A DNA stretch of 64,000 nt from positions 36,547,851 to 36,611,850 of the forward strand of contig OY755047.1 in NCBI GenBank assembly GCA_963576565.1. Reading direction: 5' to 3'. Source of the stretch: Aspidapion aeneum. Taxonomy: Eukaryota > Arthropoda > Insecta > Coleoptera > Brentidae. The notes under the pieces are model-generated. The model saw only the letters and a list, made by a program, of their open reading frames with translations, was not told where the DNA came from and made no database searches. A program made the position numbers and the translations under genes. Positions within the stretch are counted from its first letter, which is position 1. Every line of letters begins with the position of its first letter. Shown here in pieces: positions 54,622 through 64,000 of the stretch.

Positions 54622-56461
54622 CGACCGGTTTAAGTGTATTTTTTTTGTACTCACAGGTCAAATAACTGCAAAGATTTGGTTCACCCTAATGTGCAATATG
54701 AGTACGCATTTCTCAGTGAGTTTCATCTTATATAAATACAAATTAACTTTAGAAATAAATCAAAATTCTGTAACAAAATGTCATTTTTTGGAAACTTAGT
54801 CCGTGCGGTTGTAGAATTCCCGTTAAAAATAGTCTCAAATTATAGTAATACCCCTGAGGTGATTTAAAGTTCGAAAAACAATAGAAATATACCATGATGG
54901 ACAAAAAAACTTATATACAAAAATATTCATAGCTAAATAATAAATACATAACTTAAAACTATATCTGTAGATGCATTAAAACGTATCAATATTTAAATAC
55001 TGTAAAAAGCACAAGATATATTAGAATCCCTTTTCAATTACACATTCACCACCACTTACACCGTTTTTATTTGACATTTCCTAGTGACGTTTGGCGGTTT
55101 AAATATGGCTACCATTTTTATACCAAAATATTTTATTCTTTTTATTTATTTATAACATTTGTGTGGAAATAATGTATGTATTATAACGAAAAAAGATGAC
55201 CCATATTGCAAGGTATTTTTGAACAATTTATAAATATTAAAAACTATTGCATTCACGGGAAAAATAAGTTAAACCTTTAACCAAAATGTAGACTTTTAAA
55301 CCTAGGATTGTAGCACTTAGCACTGTAGACCCTTGATTTATCCTTGATTTCCGGCGGAAGCTCAGAGCGCCCAATTATAAACTGATTCACAGATTAACCT
55401 ATAAAAATTTTGAAACCAAATTATAGCTTAGTAAAACCATAGCAAACTTTTGTTGGTTAACTGTAAAAACTAACGATAACATTTAGGAAACGAAACGGAA
55501 AATAACGGACTTTGTTACGTTTACTGAAGTAAAGATAAAGGAATGACAAGTAATAAGAATAAAGAAATGTCAAATAGGTGTATTGTATAAAAGCTAGCTT
55601 GTTAAATGTCTTATTTTCAATATTTTATTTTGAACGCTCTCTAAGCTCATTACGTTTATTAACATTTTCTTATTTTAGACCGCAACAATTAATTTGCTTT
55701 TCGCATTTTAATTTTTTTGTTCTTGCGCAATTCTGCATATGATATTTGTAAAAATATAACTTATTTTTACAAACGTAAGGAAACTTCCATTTTCCACACC
55801 ATATTTTCTAGTGTGATAAATCAATGTTTTAACCTTTAGACATGAATTGTATGTTCATGATATTGCCTATCCAATGTCTTGGTGTAACTGCTTGGAAACT
55901 CTTAGTGGTTTTTCCTATGAGCGTATGAAAAACAATTTTCCGCAATGGGTGCATAGTTTTTTTACCGCACTTTACAAGTGAATTTTTTTTGGCGCACGCT
56001 GTTTTAGTTTTTAGTGTCCCTAAACATCAAAAAATGATAATGTCAAAAATATAGTCGCTTTGACTTTTTTTAATGGTCGCCATGATAAGAGAGTATGCCA
56101 GCATCCAAAATATGTTAAAGAATGAAAAAATATAAAAAATGGATATTTCCAGACGTTCGTAGGAACAATGTTGTAACGTAACTTACTTACGGCTTGTCCA
56201 AATTCCGCTTGCGCGTCGTACGGGTATACTGATGCGTGCGGCAAAGTATTACTTTCCTCACTTAGTTAGATAAATAACTATTTTATAACTTTTACGAAAC
56301 GCGGCGGATATCTGTTTTTAATTCAATATTTAACGACCTGTTCATGAATAAAAGTGCAATAAACCTTGTTTGCTAACATTTCTTTGTCTTTTGACTTTTC
56401 TCTTTTTAAACCTTAATAGTTCAGGCAAGATTCGGGAAAATCCACTTTCTAGAAGCATTTT
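54622..56461. other. No recognisable gene
   Basis: AT-rich. A block around 55300 (AGCACTTAGCACTGTAGACC) resembles 54575-54592, and 56200-56270 shares a repeat end with 44765-44840. No supported ORF. Confidence 0.4.
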
Positions 56462-58638
56462 ATATTACTTTTTGGCAAATGGGCAATTCCCCCTATTTTG
56501 ACCCCGCTGAATCCGAATATCCCTGCTGCCAACTCGAAATATTGACAGGGGCTGAGATATTCAAGATGGCGGCCAAAATGGCGGCGGAACTTTAAATTGC
56601 CGCTGGAAAGCCCAAATTGCCACAGGTGTACATTTAAAATATATATCTGAATAATTAAAAAATAATAACATATAATTTTTTTTTAAATGGCTGCAAAAAC
56701 CTCCAAAAACCCCATACCCCACAAAATTTGAAAGTTTGAGGTTTTTTCAAATTTTCTTAAAAACTAAGCTTCTAAGAGAAAAATGTATAATATACTTTAT
56801 TGTAGACAATAAAATTCCCTTTTTAATTTAATTTAAAAAAGTTGAAAAAATACCTATGTTTTTTCCAAGATATATTTAATTTTTTTTTAAACTAATATCT
56901 ACAGAAAACCATGTATTACATTTTGGTATACTCAATAAAATTTCCTTCAAAACGACGTATAACGTGATTAAATCGATTTTATAAATAAAATTTCAGAGGC
57001 ATCCGTAAATTAAATTAATTTTGAAAAAACAGAAAATAAACCATTTTTGTTACAAGTTTTATCTAATTTTCTCAAAAACTAAGCTTAACATGAAAAAACT
57101 TGTTTTTGTAGACAGGGAAATTCCCTTTTTAAAAATGTGAAACTCAGTGGGGTTTGACTTATAGCAAACTCTCCAGCGACGTCCGTCAATGGGGGTGATT
57201 TCAACAAATCATTAAAAAAACATGTTTTTCATACGTTTTATTCAATTTTCTTAAAAACCAAGCTCTTTGTCAAAAAATCTGTTCTATACTTCGACATAGC
57301 CAATAAAATTTCCTTTCAAACGATGTATAACAAAGTGGAAGTTATTTTATATTTACCGCTCCAGTGGTGTTCTTAATTTAAAGAAATTATTTAAGATCAA
57401 TCCAAACTAATCAATTTTGTGTCTTATTAGCTTTTCGGTGGATAATAAAAAGCGGCGGAAAGTAGTCGAAAATACAAAAGGTCGAAAGTACAAAAGGTCG
57501 AGAAAATAAGGTTGAAAGTACAAAAGGTCGAAAATACAAAAGGTCGAAAGTACAAAAGGTCGAAAGTACAAAAGATCAAAAAACAAAAGGTCGAAAGTTC
57601 AAAAGGTCGAAAGTATGGGTACCTAATTATGATTATGCCCCCCCCCCCAAACCAATGCATAAGATTCACCACTTTATTTTTAGTTCCATATGCCTAAAAA
57701 AAATAACCAAAACACCTGTGTCAAAGTTACTACTGTTACTCTTGAGGCATGGCAAAAAGGGCCTACTCTGGCCTACTTGTCAGACCTGCGGGTCAACCCC
57801 CCCACTACTACTACTACTACTGTTACTTTCTGCACAAAAATATTGCTTAGGGGGGGCCATGGCCCCTACGCTCCCTCCCCTTATAACCACCGATGTTTTT
57901 TTGCTTTAAAGAACTTATTTAGATAAATCACAATATCTAATCTAATCAAAAAACAGTTTATTTTAATTTGGAAACATTTTATTTTATTAGGTATAAATTA
58001 CGAACCTTTTTGAAGTATTTATCATAACATTAACCTCACTTTGTAATATATCATTTAAAAAGAAATTGTCTTATCCTCAATAAAGAATAAAGGCACATTT
58101 TTTTCTGGAAATCTTAGTTAGAAAAGATATTTAAATATGCAAGAAAAACTGATTATTTCAGTTATTTTTGAAAATAAGTTTATATTATTACGCCCCTGAA
58201 GCCCTAAATATGGCAACAACCCGACATTTTAATAAAGTTTTTCAAAGAAAATGTTATGTTCTACAATAAAGTATACTACATTTTTTTCTAAAAAGTGTAG
58301 TTTTTAAGAAAATTTTGAAAAACCTATGATAAACATGTTTTTTTCTAAATAATCCCAATTTACGTACGCCACTGAAGAGCTACTTGCTTTTCCTAACCTT
58401 ATTAACCAATACATCTTTGGAAAGGGAATTTTATTCTCCACAAAAAACTGTTCTTTGCAATTTTTGATCAAAAGGTTAGTTTTCGAGAAAATTGCATAAA
58501 ACTGAAAAAAAAACAGGTTTTTGATGGGTTTGGGGGGGATTTTCTCCGTGCGTGTCGATTTTTCGAGTTGGCAACAGAGATATTCGGATTTAGCGGGGTC
58601 AAATGAGGGGGAAATGGGCTGTTACCAAAAAGTAATAT
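56462..58638. mobile_element. Foldback composite, 2.2 kb, with internal minisatellite
   Basis: The left end (ATATTACTTTTTGGCAAAT ... GACCCCGCTGAATCCGAATA) is inverted at the right (TATTCGGATTTAGCGGGGTC ... CCAAAAAGTAATAT). Inner blocks, AAAACTAAGCTT plus AATAAAATTCCCTTTTT, recur about three times in each half, inverted between halves. At 57455-57617 lies an array of ~15-bp ACAAAAGGTCGAAAGT words. C-rich stretches follow (57640, 57800). No transposase. Confidence 0.7.
57455..57617. repeat. ACAAAAGGTCGAAAGT minisatellite, ~10 units
   Basis: Same design as the array in the 43.2-44.1 kb element (AAAAGATCGAAAGAC), with G in place of A in the GGTCG core. Confidence 0.85.
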
Positions 58639-58744
58639 GATTTGCGTTTAGACCGAAAACGGAAAGCCTTTTAAAATAATATGCCCTGACTATAATTAAA
58701 TATGCCTCGACGCAGAGCGTTTTCAAATAGATAAATGCCCAAGA

Positions 58745-59440
58745 AAACGTTTCCGGTCATGCTGCAGTTAGAAGGTATTTGCTCGAATGTACCCTAACAG
58801 AAGACAACCTGATCGCACGTTGGTTATTTAATAGATTGGAAGAGACAATCCAGAACGCAATAACGTTGGTCGTCCAATGGTGATTATAGAGCAAGAGGAA
58901 GAAGTTTTAGTGCGTTGAGAAGAAAACCCTGAAACAAGTACCAGACATTTATCGGCAGCTGTACAAAAAATACACAAAAAATAACATTTTAAAGCCTAAA
59001 TTTATAAAATTTTATTTAATGACGAAGCCAGGTTTACCAGGCGCAGGCGTTGAGTTTTTAATTGGTGAAATAGTCACCATTGGGAGGGTGAAAATCCACA
59101 CTTGCCGAAATTTAAACATTTTCAACAAGAATTTAAACTTAATGTAATGTGTGGTTTACTTGGTGATCACGTAATTGCCCCTGTGGAGCTTTTGCAAATT
59201 TAAATGGCCTCTCTTTATTACAGTTCTTGGAAAACGATTTAACAGAACTGCTGGATAATATTCCTGCTAATATGAGAAATCAATTTCCGCAATATTGGAT
59301 TGGTCGTGGAGGCAAAATCAATTAGCCCCCTAGAAGTCCCAATTTAAATCCTTTGGATTTTTATTTTTGGGGCTACCTTAAAGATATTGTTTATAAAACC
59401 ACTCCAACGACCCGACAACAACTATTGGGAAAATCGTTAA
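58745..59440 (+). pseudogene. mariner-like DD(E/D) transposase remnant
   Basis: The plus strand carries, across several frames, a helix-turn-helix-like start near 58760-58930, then ENPHLPKF near 59090-59107, LNVMCGLLGDHVIAPVELL, and QFPQYWIGRGGK. PPRSPNLNPLDFYFWGYLKD (from about 59329) carries the last catalytic Asp. This order is that of Tc1/mariner-superfamily transposases abundant in insects. Stops, frameshifts and a missing piece in the middle show it has been dead for long. Terminal inverted repeats were not found. Confidence 0.7.
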
Positions 59441-59815
59441 TGGTGTAGAAGAAATAAAAAACTAATGAAAATTATTTAATATTAGGCGATCTCTAATCAA
59501 ACGTCTAAATAAATGTACTGAGTGCACTTTGAAAATTTAATTAAATAATTATTTTTCCATTTTGAAATATGTAAGCACCTTCTATTTTCATAATATAATT
59601 TGTTTTTATATTTGTTGTTTTACCCATAATATGTATTGTAATAGATTGATTTTAATTTTTATTAAGTTATTTCAAATTTCCATTTTTCCTAAAATTGGAC
59701 TTAATCATATTTTGCCGAAGACATTGCATTCTTACTTATTGTTTTTCTCGAAAACAGTTGGGTGTTGAAAGGTTAAACAAGTCTATCTTTTTTTTATAAA
59801 AGACATCAAGGATTT

Positions 59816-59870
<55 letters not shown>

Positions 59871-60447
59871 TTTGTAATAAATTAGCCCACAAAAAATATA
59901 TGCCAAATTAGAGACACATTCGTATTTCCTGACCCAAAAAGCCCCATACATCAATTTTTGTTCCAAATTGATGGGAAAAAGATTTGAAATGTAAAAAATA
60001 ACTTTAACACCCTGTATCTTCTAAACTATCTATTTTCGGACTAAGACAAGTATGAAGAAATAGTAATATTTTGAGCTCCTGAATTGATCTTGCAATTTTG
60101 GACTATTACCTAGAACTCACCCTGTATATGGATGAGGTCATAAGGGGCAATACTCTTTTTAACCTCCTTCAAATTTGTTTCCTGTGAAGGCATACGTAAG
60201 CCGTCATTCCGGAAAATTGCTTCTTCCAATGACGTATTTAATGTAAGCAAACATTTTAAAAATAAAAAAATGAGTGGATATACTTATGTATGTGATTCAC
60301 ATAAAGGTAAACGGTTGAGTCGGTCAGTCTAGGAAGTCCCCTGTTGAAATTTTTTTATACACCTACAAAATAAATTAAATATTTATTATATACACTTTAT
60401 TTCTACGATATTACCATTACGTCATTGTTTTTTTCCCAAATGAAAAA
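59441..60447. other. AT-rich flank with (TA)n tract
   Basis: A (TA)n microsatellite occupies about 59818-59866. CACCCTGTAT words near 60010 and 60119 resemble termini common in insect short elements. No gene. Confidence 0.5.
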
Positions 60448-61183
60448 ACTCTGCCAATATATGGGCCCCTAAGCTCACACTAGGTACTATAGTTATAGTG
60501 TACGTGTGAGTTAATATAACTAAAAACTGAAATATATTTTATTCAACTCCAGACTAAATTACCTTTTGTTTGATACCACACAAGCCATATTTGACTTAAA
60601 CTCAAATTTTTGAAATCTACCCCCACCCTTAAAAAAAACAAAAACTATAATGTATTTTGTTAAACTCCGGACTCAATTACCTTTCGTTTGATATCACACA
60701 CGCCATATTTTCACTTAAACTCTAAAACTCTAATTTTTGAAATACACCCCCACCCTTTTTTTAAAATAAATTAAATTGTATTTTGTTTAACTCCAGACTC
60801 AATTACCTTTCGTTTGATATCACACACGCCATATTTTCACATAAACTCTAATTTTTGAAATCTACCCCCACCCTTTTATTTGGTTTGTGTTCGGTGGATT
60901 TTGTTAAATGGGACCATCTCGACCCAAGGCCCAGCCTAGGTACCAAATTTCATTAAAATCGGCCAAGCGGTTTTTGAGTTATGCGCGTTGGTCGTTACAG
61001 ACAGACATACAGACAGACAGACATACAGACAGACAGACAGAGGGCACAACAAAAAAGTTTCAAAATCATCTGAAACGCAAGGATATATAAAAATTTTTGA
61101 AATCGGAGCAACTTTTTTTTTCTCGAAAAAATTAGGATCACCATAGCTCACACTACTATAGTATAGTATATGTATGAGCTAAA
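60448..61183 (+). repeat. AGCTCACAC-family repeat, copy 3
   Basis: This copy is inverted relative to 21733-22505. It opens with CTCTGCCAATATATGGGCCC and CTAAGCTCACAC, holds three copies of GAAATCTACCCCCACCCTT, the block CCAAATTTCATTAAAATCGG plus CGGTTTTTGAGTTATGCGCG, a GACA tract (60999-61041), and ends ACCATAGCTCACACTACTAT. Length and order match copy 1, so the family unit is about 740 bp. Confidence 0.8.
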
Positions 61184-61338
61184 ATATACTGACAGCGACA
61201 GAAGAATCACCTAATACAATACCTTATCATATTACAGAAACAATAGTGCCTAGTGCCTACAACTTATGAAATAACTATAATGATAAATAAGCATTGTTCA
61301 ATAGAAAATGGGTGTGTGCAAAGTCGAAATATCTCTAT

Positions 61339-61701
61339 CATAACAAAAACATTTCATGTAAAAAAAAGCCAGGTGCACGAAAATGGTATTCCGTAAAAAG
61401 AATTGAGATAAAAGTAAAGCCAAGTTCTCTAATCCAAATTAAAAAAAAAATTCTAGTTTGAAAATGTTTTTCTAAGCTTAGCTATTACAGTCAAAATTCT
61501 TTATGTTCAGTTTAGAGCACTGTATCTAAGACTTATTTGCAGCCGTAATAGCCAAGTTTAGAAAAACATTTCCAAACTAGTAAGAACCTTTCATTTTGAA
61601 ATTTGTGTTGGAGAACTTGGCAGCACTTTTATCTCAATTCTTTTTACGGAATACCATTTTCGCGTACTTGGCTTTTTTTCACATGAAATGTTTTTGTTAT
61701 G
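61339..61701. mobile_element. Foldback element family A, copy 2
   Basis: The termini (CATAACAAAAACATTTCAT and inverse) and arm blocks match 42398-42763. Arms are more diverged in the centre. Confidence 0.8.
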
Positions 61702-61729
61702 AAAATATTTAAGTTTTAAAGTAGTAAAA

Positions 61730-62047
61730 TCATATACGTAACATTCCAATACTCCCTGTTACCTATTTACACAATGGTTGGGGTTTGATGCAAACATTCA
61801 GAAATAAAGGTACGAAAAATGCAAAGATACCAAATTTACATAGATATAGTTTTTGTCAACTGACGCATGAATATTATTTTATTCTTGTATTCGTTACGTC
61901 AAATCATCGGCGTACAGTTGACAAAAACTCTATTTATGTAAATATGGTATCTGTGCATTTTTCTTACCTTTATTTCTGAATGTTTACATCAAACGCCACC
62001 CATTCTGTAAATAGGTAACAGGGAGTATTGGAATATTACGTATATGA
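61730..62047. mobile_element. Foldback element, 318 bp, ~130-bp arms
   Basis: TCATATACGTAACATTCCAA ... CTCCCTGTTACCTATTTAC at the left is inverted at the right. Both arms also share AGTTGACAAAAACT and ATGTAAAT..GGTATCT blocks. No ORF. Confidence 0.8.
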
Positions 62048-62519
62048 TTGGTCCATGGTAAGTGTAAGGTTACATTAGTCTGGTTGAACTTAATTATGTA
62101 GGCGCATTTACCCCGAGAAATTTGCCATTAAGTGAGCATCTACTATATGGGGTAAATGCGTCCGGTTTGGTTTGATCAATTTTTTCGTAATTTACTCGAA
62201 ATTTTGAAGGTCTACGGGACAGGTAATACATTCGGTGTATGTTTTACCCGTAGTGTCTAGTGCAGTCGCATCGAAACACATATAGATAGGTAGGTCTGCT
62301 CAAATTTACACACCAATTTTTGTAACTTATGTGCCGGTGTTATTATTGTTTAAGTTAAACTTTTTCTCTGTGCGCTATTTTCCGTATGCACTTTTTTCCG
62401 AGTGTGCTTTTTCCCTGCGCGCTATTTTTCATGTGAGCTTATTTTTGGCACTCTAATAAAGCCAGTCAACAAAAATATAATTTTTTTCAGTTGTTAACTT
62501 AACTATTATATTAGTATTA
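62048..62519. other. No gene; short array of GCGCTATTTT-like words
   Basis: At about 62365-62440 words such as TGCGCTATTTTCCG, TGTGCTTTTTCC and GCGCGCTATTTTTC are spaced 15-17 bp, like the 33.3-kb array. Confidence 0.5.
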
Positions 62520-63860
62520 AAGGCAACTTCAAAGGAGTAAAGTCAACCACGGACACCGGTGTTTCGGAAAAAGGCATTACCATCCTTAGCGTGGCTTGCC
62601 TGACTACACTAATCAAACTGACTACAAGGTATATAAAAAAAAATTAAAAAATAGGTGTAACTTTTTTTTCGTTCCACAAGTGAAACGACAGCGAACCAAG
62701 GAAACCAAATCCATGGCGGGGTGAAAACGTCCACCGGTCTATAAGGAAGAAAGACATTTCGTCACACTTCAATCAGACCAAAATTCAATATCACCATATC
62801 CACGGCGCGGCGTCGGTTCGGACCAAAAACAATAAGTTAACAAAGTATAAAAGGCAACTTTAAAGGGGTAAAGTCAACCACGGACACCGGTGTTTCGGGA
62901 AAAGGTATTTCTATCCTTAGCGTGCCTTGCCTGACTACGGTAATCAAACTGACAACAAGATAGAAGGTAAATCAAAAAGAATGAAAAAATAGGTTAAACC
63001 TATTTTTCGCTCTATGAGTGAAACGACAGCGAACCAAGGAAACCAAGTCCACCATGGGACGAAAACGTCCATCGGTCTATAAGGAAGAGAGACATTTCGT
63101 CACAGTTCAACCACACCAAAATTCAATATCACCATATCCACGGCGCGGCGTCGGTTCGGACCAAAAACAATAAGTTAACAAAGTTTAAAAGGCAACTTTA
63201 AATGGGTAAAGTCAACCACGGACACCGGTGTTTCAGAAAAAAGTATTTCTATCCTTAGCGTGTCTTGCCTGACTACGGTAATCAAACTGACAACAAGATA
63301 GAAGGTAAATCAAAAAGAATGAAAAAATAGGTTAAACCTATTTTTCGTCCTATGAGTGAAACGACAGCGAACCAAGGAAACCAAGTCCATCACGAGACGA
63401 AAACGTCCATCGGTCTATCAGGAAGAAAGACATTTCGTCACAGTTCAACCAGACCATGCTATCACCATATCCACGGTGCGGCGTCGGTTCGGACCAAAAA
63501 CAATAAGTTAACAAAGTATAAAAAGCAACTTTAAAGGGGTAAAGTCAACCACGGACACCGGTGTTTCGGAAAAAGGTATTTCTATCCTTAGCGTGCCTTG
63601 CCTGACTACGGTAATCAAACTGACAACAAGATAGAAGGTAAATCAAAAATAATGAAAAAACCTATTTTTCGTTCTATGAGTGAAACGACAGCTAACCAAG
63701 GAAACCAAGTCCATCACGGGACGAAAACGTCCATCGGTCTATAAGGAAGAAAGACATTTCGTCACAGTTCAACCAGACCATGCTATCACCATCTCCACGG
63801 CATCGGTTTGGAATCGAAAACAATGTGTTAACAAAGTATAAAAGGCAACTTCAAAGAAAA
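62520..63860. repeat. Tandem array, four ~330-bp units
   Basis: Units start with AAAGGCAACTT(C/T)AAAG near 62520, 62851, 63189, 63522 and (partial) 63842. Each contains AAAGTCAACCACGGACACCG, GTGTTTCGG, AACGACAGCGAACCAAGGAA and GGCGTCGGTTCGGACCAAAA. Copies are well conserved, about 320-338 bp long. No frame stays open across units. Confidence 0.88.
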
Positions 63861-64000
63861 ATCCGTGTGCAACCCGTCAGTAGGTAAAATATCACCAGCA
63901 CTCGAGCTTCACTGAGCAGTCGATGGCGGCGCCACCGTAGACCCCCGCTCATCCTCACCCAACCCGCTACTGCCCATCTTTTCGGTAGAAACCAGCTGAT
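63861..64000. other. GC-richer leader-like sequence at the window edge
   Basis: Right after the array's last partial unit the base composition rises sharply (CGATGGCGGCGCCACC, CCCCCGCTCATCCTCACCC). It may be the 5' region of a retroelement whose body lies beyond the window. Nothing can be proved here. Confidence 0.35.

Noticed and set aside
1..64000. CRISPR arrays, bacterial operons, rRNA or tRNA genes
   Set aside because: Tandem repeats here are eukaryotic satellite or minisatellite type with no spacers. No tRNA cloverleaf or rRNA core was recognised, and genes are spliced.

Overview
The window is AT-rich, repeat-laden eukaryotic DNA from an insect. That call rests on four things. There is a spliced Spätzle-like (Toll ligand) gene with canonical GT/AG introns. 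There is a Maverick/Polinton element with insect-type genes. There are a Jockey-clade LINE and a BEL/Pao-type LTR element. Many short non-autonomous DNA transposons are present. I cannot fix the order; a beetle is only a guess. Most of the window is mobile DNA and introns, with little host coding sequence.

Layout. 0.1-1.8 kb: degenerate tandem array and a foldback repeat. 2.07-3.33 kb: two minus-strand exons of a probable secreted, Gly/Ser-rich precursor with an RSKR cleavage site. 3.4-5.7 kb: old LINE pieces around smaller insertions. 5.855-18.501 kb: a Polinton with a perfect 6-bp target duplication (AAGGAG), very long unequal inverted repeats that themselves carry ORFs, and a reduced core. 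The core holds a truncated packaging ATPase, a protein split by an in-frame stop, a frameshifted integrase with chromodomain, a repeat protein and a tiny Cys protein. 19-28.8 kb: short hAT-like elements with 8-bp duplications, a nested (TA)n palindrome and several foldback elements. 29.5-33.7 kb: small hairpins and a 15-bp-period minisatellite hairpin. 33.9-38.05 kb: a Jockey-clade LINE on the minus strand, broken by frameshifts. 38.328-41.384 kb: a gag-only BEL/Pao-like LTR element on the minus strand, with GTTAT duplication, tRNA-Tyr primer site and polypurine tract. 42.4-44.1 kb: a foldback, a microRNA-precursor-like hairpin and a minisatellite-armed element with an 8-bp duplication.

45.31-51.71 kb holds the main host gene. 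Four minus-strand exons join in phase to a 207-residue secreted protein with the Spätzle cystine-knot domain. A TATA box lies upstream and AATAAA follows the stop directly. Its introns hold repeats. From 52 kb to the end there is mostly non-coding sequence, a 2.2-kb foldback, a dead mariner-like transposase, a second copy of the AGCTCACAC repeat family, more foldbacks, and a 330-bp tandem array leading into GC-richer sequence at the right edge, perhaps the 5' end of another element.

The parts do not form one pathway. The Spätzle-like gene and the Gly-rich precursor are host secreted proteins; the rest is a record of nested insertions. All exon joins are my reading of splice signals and phase, without transcript data.
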